Origin: Atriophallophorus winterbourni
Lineage: Eukaryota; Platyhelminthes; Trematoda; Plagiorchiida; Microphallidae
Reading direction: 5' to 3'
Assembly (NCBI GenBank): GCA_013407085.1
Contig: JACCGJ010000195.1
Coordinates: 62,001-126,000 of the forward strand
DNA: 64,000 nucleotides
Notes under the pieces: generated by a model
Told to the model about the DNA's origin: nothing
Database searches by the model: none
The model's input: the letters and a program-made list of their open reading frames with translations, nothing else
In this document: positions 46,721 through 56,999 of the stretch, in pieces
Layout of the letters: every line of letters starts with the position of its first letter
How positions within the stretch are numbered: position 1 is the stretch's first letter
Program-made: the position numbers and the translations under genes

Positions 46721-47949
46721 AAATATTTTCTCATTGTGGACCTTGTGTTATCAAGATGTTTCTGCTAGTTATTTATCATTAATTATGTATGTTGTTGATA
46801 TTGAGTGTCAATTTTCTTAACAATTTCAATTTCGCGTTTGATATGAATGATCGTGACATCATCGAAAAATTACGAGATTAGCCATCAGTAGTCGGAATCA
46901 TCATTCAACAAAACGAACTATACGTGTGGTAACACCGAATGTCGAACAACCTTTTCGGTCAATTCTGGCAGACTTTTCGCAAAACCATTTGGCTTATTCG
47001 AATCCTTACGTATGTTTTGTTATCATCCGTATTAACGCAAAAACCATTTAAAATTTCATGCATCAATAATTAACGAGTTATATTCGTGTATTTTATTAGA
47101 TAATCTACTTAATCCTACAAACAAGTTGGCAAACTTTGAAAGTCTTTACAAATTTTATCTCGTTATGAAGTTGTTGTGAATCCAGAATAATGCATACTTT
47201 ATGTGAAACCCCCTGATTCTCTTTAATATCATGTTGTTTGCAACGGTAATAAAACCTATGGAGAAGGGAGTCGCAGATATCTGCGACTATCATTGCCAAA
47301 GTATTGTCATTTTCTCGGCCCTAATATTTGTTACCCACGATTGCTCTAAGTTATATAAACAACGTACTGATTTAATTCACTGCAATTGACGGGGTTTCTA
47401 TTATGTTTTCGATGCTATAAATCCCTTGAGCAAACTGAAACTGCCATAATCGGAGAGAATTAAGTGATGTTCGTGTCATAAACGTGAATACATGCACTTC
47501 ACTGCCTACCGACGCGAAAAAGTAACCTGTTGCTGCAGACATTCAACAAACATTTTCAAAAATTATTTTATAATTCGCTTATCTTTCTTCTCGGTTAGAG
47601 CCAGCACAGACTAATTAGATACGTTAAGTCGGAATTGCTAGCTGTCTACAATGTTAGTAACAAATTTCTTCATCTGCTGAAAAGTTACTTAAAATTCTTC
47701 TTTGAATGGATGATCCCGAGAGACTTCACCGTTAACTCAAACCCGCAATTATGAGTTACGGGAATTAAAATCGTTGGTCAAAAACGTTATCGTTGGTGCT
47801 TCTTGGTATTCAAAATACGTAGAAGATGACTTTGGTTATTCAGATGCTAAAAGGTTTAAGGTTGTACACGCAACATACCTAGTGATTTCTTGACAGAACT
47901 CGATATGTCATTGGATCCAAAATCTCCATATTAAGTCAATCGCCTTTGC

Positions 47950-48405
47950 AACTTCATGATAATCTTACGAGATATTTCAACTTGTACACATGCTCAAACT
48001 TGTTACATTCGAACAGACTTGTCCACCTGTGAACAAATATTAGTGCGTGCCGATAATGTACGTCGACCACTTCAGTTAACATACACCGATGAGCACAAAG
48101 TTAGTACTATACATCTAAAATACTACGTAATTAAGCGAAATGGATTATAAGATACAGTCATCATCGATCGGTTGAATGCTTCCAATCTTGAACCCGCAAC
48201 TTAAACAAAAGAAGTGCCCAACAATGTTCCTCTCAGTAAGTCAAGCTATTAAAAACACGGTTCTTCATGCCATCAAAATACTATACCAGTATTCCTGATT
48301 CACATATTAATAACCATGTACCATTAAGACTCACACAACGAGGATCCAAAAGTCAGATGCGTTCCAGTCGTAAAATCGACTTTCCTTCACATTTTGATTA
48401 ATAAC
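47950..48405 (+). mobile_element. Ty3/Gypsy integrase C-terminus remnant
   Basis: 'DLSTCEQILVRADNVRRPLQ' and 'YYVIKRNGL' parallel 'DLSTCPYVFVRVDAVRKPLQ' and 'YFVLDKNGT' in the opposite-strand pol at 49240-49120. A C-terminal 'QMRSSRKIDFPSHF' near 48355-48395 matches the tail of that pol. Stops interrupt it. With the protease at 46490 it may be the two ends of one deleted plus-strand element. Confidence 0.7.
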
Positions 48406-48471
48406 ATCCTGCTGATATCCCCTAGAGTTTTCTCCTTTTTCTTATAATCGAGGGTAAATCATATAGTGTTG

Positions 48472-48837
48472 TAGCGGAAAAAATACCAATGTAGAATACG
48501 AACAACACGATAAAACATAAACAAAATATGACAATGAAAACTCACGGACAGTGAAGAAGTATATTCCACTACACACAAAATATTCCGCTCCGAATAAATC
48601 CAAGACGGACAACGAGTGATGAGAAAAGGTCCGGAGACAGCTGAAAAGGAGCTCGACTCCGTTACAACAGTCAACACAGAACAGTCAGTACAGAACAGTC
48701 AGCACAGAACAGTCAACTAGCACAACGAGGCAGAACGAACGACGCGCGGTTGGACGGAAAAGTGTATATTCAAATTTTATGCGGTTGCAGTTTAGTAAAA
48801 CAACGATACAAAATGTATGAAAATGTGAAACGCTACA
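48472..48837 (-). repeat. 3' LTR of a Ty3/Gypsy element
   Basis: The 366 bp unit is bounded by TGTAGCG at one end and CGCTACA at the other, a perfect 7-base terminal inversion with TG...CA. Directly upstream on the minus strand is a purine-rich tract ('AGGGGGAAG', 48839-48850), the expected plus-strand primer. Inside, around 48666-48720, a ~14-base unit close to 'cagaacagtcagca' repeats about four times. Confidence 0.82.
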
Positions 48838-48883
48838 GAGCTTCCCCCTAAAGCGTTGGTCGGATCGACCAACGATCGAAAAA

Positions 48884-50583
48884 TCAGGAAATAAACTCTG
48901 CTAACCGGGCGGGGAAAGAGACACAGCGCCCAGAACGCGTGCGAGAAACTGTAGGTTGAGTATTGTCGGTTGGTTGGGAGAGGGAAACAGGGACCTCGGT
49001 CATTGGCTGGGTCGGAGGGGTTGACGGGAATACCACATTAGAGTCATTCGAAGAGGGTTGACCGTATGAGGAATCGATATAGGCTGGCTTTAACCTGTCG
49101 ATGCTGACGGAATCTCGTGTTCCGTTTTTGTCCAGGACAAAATATTTCGGCTTGCGCACCAAAACTTTGAAGGGACCGTCGTAGGGCGGCTGTAGGGGCT
49201 TCCGCACGGCGTCGACACGAACAAAAACGTAGGGGCAGGTTGAGAGGTCGGGATGAACTTGGGCGGGACGGTTGTTGGGGCGCGTTGGGACGGGACGAAC
49301 AGACTTGAATTGCTCCTTCAATCTCGCGGCGTATGAGGAAACATCGAGCTCACCGGTGTGGCGGGAGTCAAGAATCATCTCGCCAGGCAGTCGTAGTGCG
49401 GTACCAAAAACAAGTTCCGAGGGACAACTTCCGGCATCCTCCTTGACCGTGTTCCTGATTGCCAACAGAATGATGGGTAGCCGTTCACACCAATGCACAC
49501 TGGACGAGGAAGCGGTGATGGAAGCTTTCAATTGACGGTGGAACCGTTCGACTAATCCATTTGCCGCGGGGTGGTATGCCGTCGTACACATTTGTGTTGA
49601 TCCGATCATTCGGCTAACGTACGGAACAATGCAGAGGTGAATTGAGATCCTCTGTCTGTGGTGATAGTAGCCGGAACGCCAAAGATAGATATCCATGAAT
49701 GAACAAACTTCTGAGCAACAGTCTCTGATGAAATATCACACATAGGCGTGGCAACAGGTCAACGCGTGAATCGATCCACACACGTGAAAATGTAGGTGTA
49801 ACCCTTGGATGGCGGTAAGGGACTTACAATGTCCAGGTGCACATGTTTGAAACGCGCGTCGAATTGGGGGAATGTGGCAAGGGCAGCACGGGTGTGCTTA
49901 TGAATCTTGCCCTTTTGACACGTAACACAGTGTTCTGCCCATTGGCGGATATCTTTCCGTACGTTGTGCCATACGAAACGTTCGGTAATAAGACGTACCG
50001 TTGAGCGTATGCTCGGATGGGATAATCCATGAAAGTGATCAAAAATAATCCGGCGGTGAGATTGTGGAACAAATGGTCGCGGCTTGCCGGTAGAAATGTC
50101 ACAATGGATATGAGCGTCACAGTTTAGGAGGGGTAAACGTGAAAATCGAAGGGAAGGGTTGTTTGTGATGACGGAAAATTCAGGATCAGCTTCCTGATGC
50201 CGGGCAAGAAACTGTAGGTCCACAGATGGTCGATTGACTTAGTGTAAATCCGTGCGGGAGAATGCGTCAGCAACAACATTACTGCTACCATCGATGAACC
50301 GAACGTCGTCGGTGAACTGCAATATGTAGTCCAACTGACGGATTTCTCGAGGAGGGTGACGATCCGCAGAGTTGCGAGCCGCATAAACGAGGGGCTTGTG
50401 ATCAGTATAGATGGTAAACTGACGTCCTTCCAAAATGTGCCGGAAGTGTTTGATCGCCAAGTACACAGCAAGAAGTTCTCTGCCGAATGTACTGTACCTC
50501 GTCTGCGTTGTTTGCAACTTCTTCGAAAAGAAGGAAAGTGGTTGAGCATCGCAGCCGATCAACTGTTGTAGAACTGCACCCAC
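48884..50583 (-). pseudogene. Ty3/Gypsy pol: RNase H and integrase, 5'-truncated
   Basis: RNase H is at 50583-50239 ('GRELLAVYLAIKHFRHILEG', 'YTDHKPL', 'ADAFSR'). The integrase zinc finger is at about 50120-49920 ('FHGLSHPS', then 'HCVTCQKGK'). Its catalytic core has 'HLDIVSPLP', 'TTDRGSQFTS' and 'GLVERFHRQLK'. The GPY/F-like 'LQPPYDGPFKV' follows, then a Ser/Pro-rich tail ending at 48884. Frames break between RNase H and integrase, and again near 49620-49760. Protease and most of the reverse transcriptase are missing to the right of 50590, and no 5' LTR is present. Confidence 0.88.
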
Positions 50584-50879
50584 TGCAAAATTTTGTTCTT
50601 TTTAACCACTGTAAACTTTAGAATATGTACCTGGCTTTTGTGAAAAATATTCCTCCAGCCCGAGTTACGCATATCTCTGTCTGTGATATTCTTGTTGCGT
50701 ACTGGGATTTCTGGCAGTCGTTGGAAAAACCTGCTTGCCAGTTCAAAATGGACATATATATTTCAGAGATTTTTTCCAGATTTGCCGCTAACTGACCTGT
50801 GATAACACTTGACGACTGAACCAGATCTACAGATCGCTATTGTGAAAAAATAATTGTATTGTTATACTGAAGGATCATT

Positions 50880-51547
50880 GTGAGCGAGTCATTTATCATT
50901 TTTGATGTATACATTCGTTCAGTTTTATCCTGCAGGTCCCCAGAGGTTTTCATACCATTATACAAAGCGGTCGTCAGACCAAATCTCGAGTATTGCGTTC
51001 AAGCATGGTCACCTTATTTGGAAAAGGATATTGCCAAGCTGGAAGGTGTTCAACGTTTAGCTACTCGTATGATTGTTGGGCAATCGAGTAGGTCGTATCA
51101 GGAACGATTTCTGAGTCTAGAACTCCTCTCACTAAAGAGGAGGAGGCTACGTGGGGAGCTGATTGAAACCTTCAAAATCATGTCAGGTTTCAGTACTATT
51201 CATCCCAGTGAATTGTACGCTCTAGCGCCAAGTGTGGGTACTCGAGGCCACCCATTAAAACTGGCCAAGCGACATGTCAGGTTAAATGTTCGTAAGTTCT
51301 CCTTTAGTGAGAGGGTAGTAAATTACTGGAATCGACTTTCTAAAGAAGTTGTTTGTTCTACTTCGGTAGGGGGTTTCAAGAATAGACTTGACTCTGTGTG
51401 GCCTTCATTATTTCCTGATTTTTATCCGTAAGGGAATAGTTGGTATGATTTTCATGTTGTCTTTGGAAGGCACTAATGCTTCTCCTCACCTATTGGTGAG
51501 GAGAGTTTTTCTGTTGCATTCCAGATTACTCTCATACCAGAAGATAT
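50880..51547 (+). mobile_element. CR1-like 3' fragment
   Basis: One open frame (50880-51431) encodes the RT C-terminal region: 'YKAVVRPNLEYCVQAWSPYL', 'EGVQRLATRMIVG' and 'SERVVNYWNRLSKEVV'. It is 5'-truncated. The 3' UTR holds a perfect stem-loop (51481-51504) and is interrupted at 51547 by the gag-only LTR element. Confidence 0.8.
51481..51504 (+). other. Stem-loop in a CR1 3' UTR
   Basis: A perfect 10-bp stem (TCTCCTCACC / GGTGAGGAGA) closes a TATT loop, followed by a run of T. Some LINEs carry a hairpin near the 3' end for recognition by their own reverse transcriptase. Whether this one serves that role is inference. Confidence 0.6.
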
Positions 51548-51755
51548 TGTAATGAATTGTATTGTATTGAATTGAATAATCAGCCCCAGAATGTAAGTGA
51601 GAACAACCGCGCTCACTCAAATCACAGTATGTATTGAATAACAACCAGAATCGGAAAGAATGAATGAGTGATAATCAGAACTTGAATGATAGTACTATTG
51701 ATTATCTTTGAATGAGTGGTGATGAATGATCGATTATTATCGAACAATCACCACA
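51548..51755 (-). repeat. 3' LTR of the gag-only element
   Basis: A 208 bp terminal repeat. It differs from its partner mainly by a short insertion near 51652-51668 and changes near the outer third. Confidence 0.85.
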
Positions 51756-51865
51756 ACCACCTCAGTTTGCGAATAATCCTGGGTTTGTATAATCCCAGTA
51801 CGGCTTGTTCAACAAACGTTCTGATCTCCACGGAGGATCTAGCGAACCCGACACATCATCCACAG

Positions 51866-52948
51866 TTACCAACAATTGTATCGCTTTTTCAAGGCAGTAG
51901 TCCAAGGTGACAATAAGGCTTTTCCTCTAGCGGTTTTGAAAAGAATATTATCTGACGATCGTTTGGATGAGCTAGAAGGCAGTGGTGCATTCGCTTGATA
52001 AGATGAATTCGGTGATTTATTCGAAATGGTATCTGATGAATTCTGAAGTTTGCAAACATTGAAGCCACTTTCTTGGTAATGAAAACTAGGTTTTCCGTTT
52101 GAATCAATGATACGGGCGGATCTGGACATGTTAACAGGAGTATCGCTTGAATCGGTTGATAGGGAAGTCAAATTTTCATCACCAAACGAAAGATCTTTAG
52201 CACGAGCAATGGCACTGTTAGAAATCGGTTGAACTGTCTTTCCAGATGCAGTTTGAATATCCAGAGTAACGGAAGTGTTCTCCATACTATGATAGGATGT
52301 ATGAAAGTAAACGTTTTCTTTTTCGCCAAGCGGCATAGTTAAGGTATCGTCATCATTTGTCTGCATCAGAGCCTTGGCGTTTTCACGTTTATGTGTATTG
52401 AACATGACGGAATTTTGTGCTGGCGACAAATCTGTTGTTGCCACACGCGCATCTTCATACTGTTCGCAGTGAGCTCGAACATCTTTAAAAGAGGGTTTTG
52501 GCAGCTTCAAGAGTTCATTCTGTAGAATACTGTCATGTATTCCAGCAATTAGACGATCTTTCAATTGCATATCTAACGACTCACCGAAGTTGCATTTCGC
52601 TGCCTGAATTAGCAATTGTAGAATAAAATCACGAATTCCTTGTTTGGGCTGACGCACCATGGAATGAAATTTTGCACTTTCGGTTGGCTCGAAATGTACA
52701 GGTTTCACGTTTTGCATTAAAAGCGTCTTCAACGTTTCGTATGGAAGAGAAATAGGAGAATCAGGATAGGCTAAATTCTTGATTAACGTATATGCAGATT
52801 TTCCAACTGCATTTAGAAAATGAACCGATTTTTTATCATTCTCAGCTTTCGGTCGTGTCATACACCAAATTTCGAATCTTTCACAATAGTCTTCTATTTC
52901 TCGAGCATTTGAATTTATATCGAGAGGTTCTAGACTTGAATTTGCCAT
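51866..52948 (-). CDS. Gag-like protein of the gag-only LTR element
   Basis: One uninterrupted frame from ATG at 52948 to a stop at 51866, 360 residues. The frame is open further upstream to the LTR, and the ATG was chosen as the first true start ('MANSSLEPLDIN'). The N-terminal two-thirds has a Ty3/Gypsy gag look: 'YCERFEIWC', 'FLNAVGKSAYTLIKNL', 'FILQLLIQAAKCNFGE' and 'QLKDRLIAGIHD'. The C-terminal part is Ser/Asn-rich, without the CCHC knuckle usual in full-length relatives. An intact frame in an element with no enzymes suggests the protein is useful for its own spread. Confidence 0.75.
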   Translation of the reverse strand: MANSSLEPLDINSNAREIEDYCERFEIWCMTRPKAENDKKSVHFLNAVGKSAYTLIKNLAYPDSPISLPYETLKTLLMQNVKPVHFEPTESAKFHSMVRQPKQGIRDFILQLLIQAAKCNFGESLDMQLKDRLIAGIHDSILQNELLKLPKPSFKDVRAHCEQYEDARVATTDLSPAQNSVMFNTHKRENAKALMQTNDDDTLTMPLGEKENVYFHTSYHSMENTSVTLDIQTASGKTVQPISNSAIARAKDLSFGDENLTSLSTDSSDTPVNMSRSARIIDSNGKPSFHYQESGFNVCKLQNSSDTISNKSPNSSYQANAPLPSSSSKRSSDNILFKTARGKALLSPWTTALKKRYNCW

Positions 52949-53015
52949 GACGAAATGATCCTGAATTGTATGAATTGTATCCTGTTCGGGCGCACCCACT
53001 GCTCGCGACGCCAAA

Positions 53016-53224
53016 TGTAATGAATTGTATTGTATTGAATTGAATAATCAGCCCAAGAATGTAAGTGAGAACAACCGCGCTCACTCGAATCACAGTATGT
53101 ATTGAATAACAACCAGAATGAATGAATAACAATCAGAACTTGAATGATAGTACTATTGATTATTTCTGAATGAGTGGTGATGAATGATTGAGTATTATTG
53201 ATCGTTAATCGAACAATCACCACA
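53016..53224 (-). repeat. 5' LTR of the gag-only element
   Basis: A 209 bp terminal repeat, partner of 51548-51755. The low divergence implies a recent insertion compared with the other elements here. Confidence 0.85.
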
Positions 53225-53333
53225 GATATTTGTGAAAATATTGTTAGAAGTGGTGGACGCTCTTCTGTGGCATACCACCGAAAGAAATCTGGACGCTCGA
53301 TTGGCTCGTTAGCCACATACAGTCCTGTGCAAA

Positions 53334-53356
53334 CTGAACTGAACTGAACTGAACCG
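53334..53356 (+). repeat. AACTG microsatellite
   Basis: About four and a half copies of a five-base unit 'aactg' in a row. Confidence 0.8.
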
Positions 53357-54060
53357 TAATTTTCGTTGTTTCGTTTCTAGTTTACTAAGCTCGAGGACCT
53401 CTCACTGTTCTGGCTAACAAAAATGTTATATCAGTGTCCAGGTATCTGGAAACAAAGGCACGTTGAACATACGATGTGTATTCCCAATATCAACATGCTG
53501 CCTTTTCAACAATATGTTGTCGAAGGAATTCTGAATGTGTGCTTGACTTTTAATCACCTTCAAATACATACAGAAATTCAGCCCTCAATTGCGCTATTTT
53601 AAATTTTTAATAGGATTTCGATAAAAACTATGTACATTCTAAGATAATAAAATTTCACATGTAATTCGAATTTACTAGTGAATATAAGTTGATTCACTGA
53701 CTGAGTGTTTCCACAATAATAATTCGGTTGTGTAACAATACATCTCTTTATTTTAATTTATGAGTGGATAGGTATTTGATTTATAATTACTTTTGACTTG
53801 ACAGTAAAAAATTCATACAGCAGTTAGTGTACAAACAATTATTCATGCTAATCTGTATCAAACCTTACGATTGCTTCGCACATGAGTCCTATAGAATCCG
53901 TAGCTATTTAAGTCCCACCCTTTCCTATCTTTTAGGATTTTACTTTTTCGTGGTTGTGTGGCAGTTAAGCATTCGGTAAGCGCGTTAAACAATGAAAATA
54001 TCAATATTAGTAATAATGATTGTAACTTAAACAATCACCACATCCGGTGCAGTTCACAAT
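53357..54060. other. Intergenic sequence
   Basis: AT-rich, with no motif recognised. Confidence 0.35.
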
Positions 54061-55140
54061 CGTCCTCGGATACTTCTTATTCTTCTTCTGAATCGAAAGC
54101 AGAAGGGATAAAATTCTGTTCAAGCTTAATCAGAGCAATAAAAATGGGTGACTTCTGCTGACAAGGCAATTCATGATAGTAGAAGAACACCTCTATATCA
54201 CTATATGGATCAGGTCTATCCGTCTGAACAAATGCTGATCCAACGTGCTTTTGAATTGCTGTTCTGATGGTTGAGACCGGATCCCTTTCGGTAGAGAGTT
54301 CCAAGTGTTCACCACCTGCGTGAATAGCGTGCTCGCAATACTAATCTTTAGCCTTCTAGGCTACTGCAACTTAAGGTCGTGCCCACGAGTCTTCGACTCA
54401 CCTACTAATCGGAATTACTGGAGGAACTCGTCTCCATATTGACCGAGAAGAGCAGGTCAAACCTTTCACTTCGAAGTTCTAGGGAGTAAAGTTTCAGCAA
54501 GCTCCTTCTATCCTCGTATGTGAGGTGGCGCATTACATGAACCATCGTAGTCTCCCTCTTCTGTACTCTCTCCAAGGAGTCACATTCGCCTTTGGATTGA
54601 GGAAATCCAACAGGTAGCCCATATTCTAACAGAGGACGAACATAGGCAGAGAAAAGTGTCTGGAACATTTGCGGAGTAATGGTCGCGAATGAACGCCGAA
54701 TCGCCCAGCGTTTCCTGGTAGCGCTGCTTATTCTCCGACATGTGTTAGCCTTTGACTTCAAGGAATCCATAACCAGAATCCCCAAGTCTGTTTCGACCGT
54801 CACCGCTCTAATTGGCTTACTTCCCAAAACGTATTCATCAGCAGTGTCATCGGAGTATATGCACATGACGACTGACTTTACCTCATTTATAAACCGTGAC
54901 CAGCGATGTGTCCAGCTGACTAAGTCATCAACTGCTTGTTGCAGTTGCTTGTGGCCATCACAGAACTGACAAAGACCCACAGTTTCAGATCATCCGCAAA
55001 TAAAAAACAATCGATGGCTGCCGCGTCCGGAATGTCATTCACGAAAATTTCAAATTACAATGGGCCAAGCACAGATTCCTGCGGCACTCCAAAGCTTGCT
55101 ATCATCTCTGTAGACAAAACTTGTAATCATGAATAGCTCC
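54060..55140 (-). mobile_element. CR1-like retrotransposon, 5'-truncated
   Basis: Minus-strand translation starts near 55125 with a broken 'SGVPQESVLGPL', then 'DCFLFADDLKLW' (about 55015-54980). It continues at 54980-54405 ('AYVRPLLEYGLPVGFPQ', 'LERVQKRETTMVHVM') and 54304-54077 ('ELSTERDPVSTIRTAIQ'). It ends in GAA-rich repeats near 54070, like the copy ending near 41450. Frameshifts at 54400 and 54980. Confidence 0.82.
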
Positions 55141-55384
55141 GTTCGTTTTTCAGCCTTTCTGATTTTCCGACAGGTGAACTGAATTCAATTTTTGAGTGCA
55201 TGAATAATAATGTCTTTTTAACAGACCTTAACACCTGGGAGACTAATAACAATGCTGTTCGTCACACCTTGGAATATGGCTAAGAAAACAAATAACCCAA
55301 ACGGAAGAAATTTAGAACCACATAAACCAAATAATGTGTTAATAGTTGTGGCTTTGCTTGATGCTTTATTGTGCAATATCAGTT

Positions 55385-55770
55385 GATAGACATCACTTCA
55401 AACTAACACTGCCTTTACAAAGGCAACACGTGTCCTCAAGCCACTCAAACAGGTATTTTGGACATTTTCGCACAAGATATCCTCAAGAATCATGAATACA
55501 TGCTTGGGACCAGTAATAGAATAAAGTGTTTAAACCGCGTCTGTTTTAATTGGGACAGTTTACCTTCTACCGTGGCTCACTTTACTGGCTTGCATGACTA
55601 TGAAACAAAATTAGACGAATTTTTATTGAATTATTCGTTTATCGAACACATATATACTGCTCAATCTAATCCCTATCTTGATTTATAAACTTACATGTTA
55701 ATGTTTACCATTCTATGTTTACTGTTAAGCTTGTTGGCTTTCAGACCATCAAAACATTGAATTACATTGA
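55385..55770 (+). mobile_element. CR1-like 3' end fragment
   Basis: The first ~110 bases match 2551-2660 closely ('caaactaacactgcctttac' and onward). A short frame (55458-55688) encodes the C-terminal 'RVCFNWDSLPSTVAHF' and 'LDEFLLNYSFIEHIYT'. The 3' tail has 'ttacattgaattt'. It is a 5'-truncated copy of the family seen at 380-3135. Confidence 0.78.
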
Positions 55771-56279
55771 ATTTAGATCGATTTTTGAGAAAATATACAA
55801 ACCATGTAAACGAGATAATTTTAGGCTATTCAGTTGTACAACTTCGCTTTATCAGTCAAGGGTTTAGTGTCACTCTGTAATCTTCACAACCACGAGGCGT
55901 TTGACCATTTCTTTTCAGGGGTCACCGATTGCCGTGGCTCATTTAGAGGTTTCCATGGGAACAAGAATATCATCTTCACACAAAGAATTCATCACTTTTC
56001 GAACAAGTTCCCTTAAACCATATGCAATCATGGAAAGTTGCAAAAATATAGGATCACCCGTTATTTCTTAATGAATAGATTTTATTATCATACCACCTAA
56101 AATCGATGCTCGCTAACGAATTAGATCTTTAATTTCATGGATGCCAGATTCTGATGATGAACATTTGGGAAAAAAGGAAAATCCAATATCGAGTCATTCC
56201 AGCGCCTTCAGACACAATATTGTTGTATCAAATTTCATTACAATGAATAAAAACTTTGCTGGTTTTGTAGTGCCATATC
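55771..56279. other. Intergenic sequence
   Basis: Nothing recognisable between a CR1 fragment and a Gypsy remnant. Confidence 0.35.
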
Positions 56280-56940
56280 TGACTGAAAGAGAAATAAAAA
56301 TCTGACGACAGGTACAGAGCATCCGGTACCGCCATGAAGCGAAATATCAGATTGATGAATTTTGATATCGGGGGCAAAATTTTCCAGTCATTCAATGAAA
56401 TTAATAGTTCTACATTTCCTGTATTAGGTATAAATTCTTTCGAAGCATGATGAATGGATATGCGTTTTTAAATAAGAGGAACGTTGGATGGTGACACGGA
56501 TAGAAATTATGGGGTGATTTAATTTTCTACAGCGACGACTTCTGGATAATAAGTATGCACATAAAATGACTTAGAATTTCGACAAACTGACTAAATATAT
56601 CCAACTCTACCACATTTATAACATTTAGCATAACGTAATTGACAAGTAAAATCAGAATGTAACTTGCCACAAGATGCACATTTTTCAAACTTCTGATTGT
56701 GGAAAATTGGAGTGACTTGCACTAAATTTGCGTATTCTATATCTGGTATGACCTCGAAATTATTTTGCAGCTGTGATCGGTCGCTTGACTAACGTTCAGG
56801 TTTAGAGGTTCCAAACAAAACAGATTGAGTATCAGTATTACTTTGACGATTGGTTTCTTTTGTAACATCTTCAAAGTGTTAACATATTCGTTTAACTTTC
56901 TAAAGCATTGATCGCCGGAACTGTTCAGCAATAGAGGATA
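56280..56940 (-). mobile_element. Ty3/Gypsy gag zinc knuckle and protease remnant
   Basis: On the minus strand, 56700-56590 encodes two knuckle-like blocks, 'CASCGKLHSDFTC' and 'CYKCGRVGYI', as at the end of Gypsy gag. Further downstream (56450-56300) 'FIPNTGNVELLISLNDWKIL' and 'FMAVPDALYLSSDF' resemble the C-terminal part of a retropepsin. Stops separate them. The active-site region is not recognisable. Confidence 0.6.
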
Positions 56941-56999
56941 ATATGCGTAGCTCAGGATGAGGATAGGTTCAGATGGTGTTCACCGAACATGTGTAGTTG

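Larger units (their letters stand above)
51548..53224 (-). mobile_element. Compact gag-only LTR retrotransposon with target duplication
   Basis: Two directly repeated ends, 51548-51755 and 53016-53224, are nearly identical apart from a few substitutions and small indels. They read TGTGGTGATTG...TTACA on the minus strand. GATAT stands on both outer sides (51543-51547 and 53225-53229), a 5-bp target duplication. Only a gag-like frame lies between. There is no protease, RT or integrase, so it depends on enzymes from another element. A purine-rich tract (GAGGTGG) precedes the 3' LTR, and the stretch after the 5' LTR (TTTGGCGTCGCGAG) is where a tRNA primer would bind. It inserted into a CR1 3' UTR. 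Confidence 0.88.
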
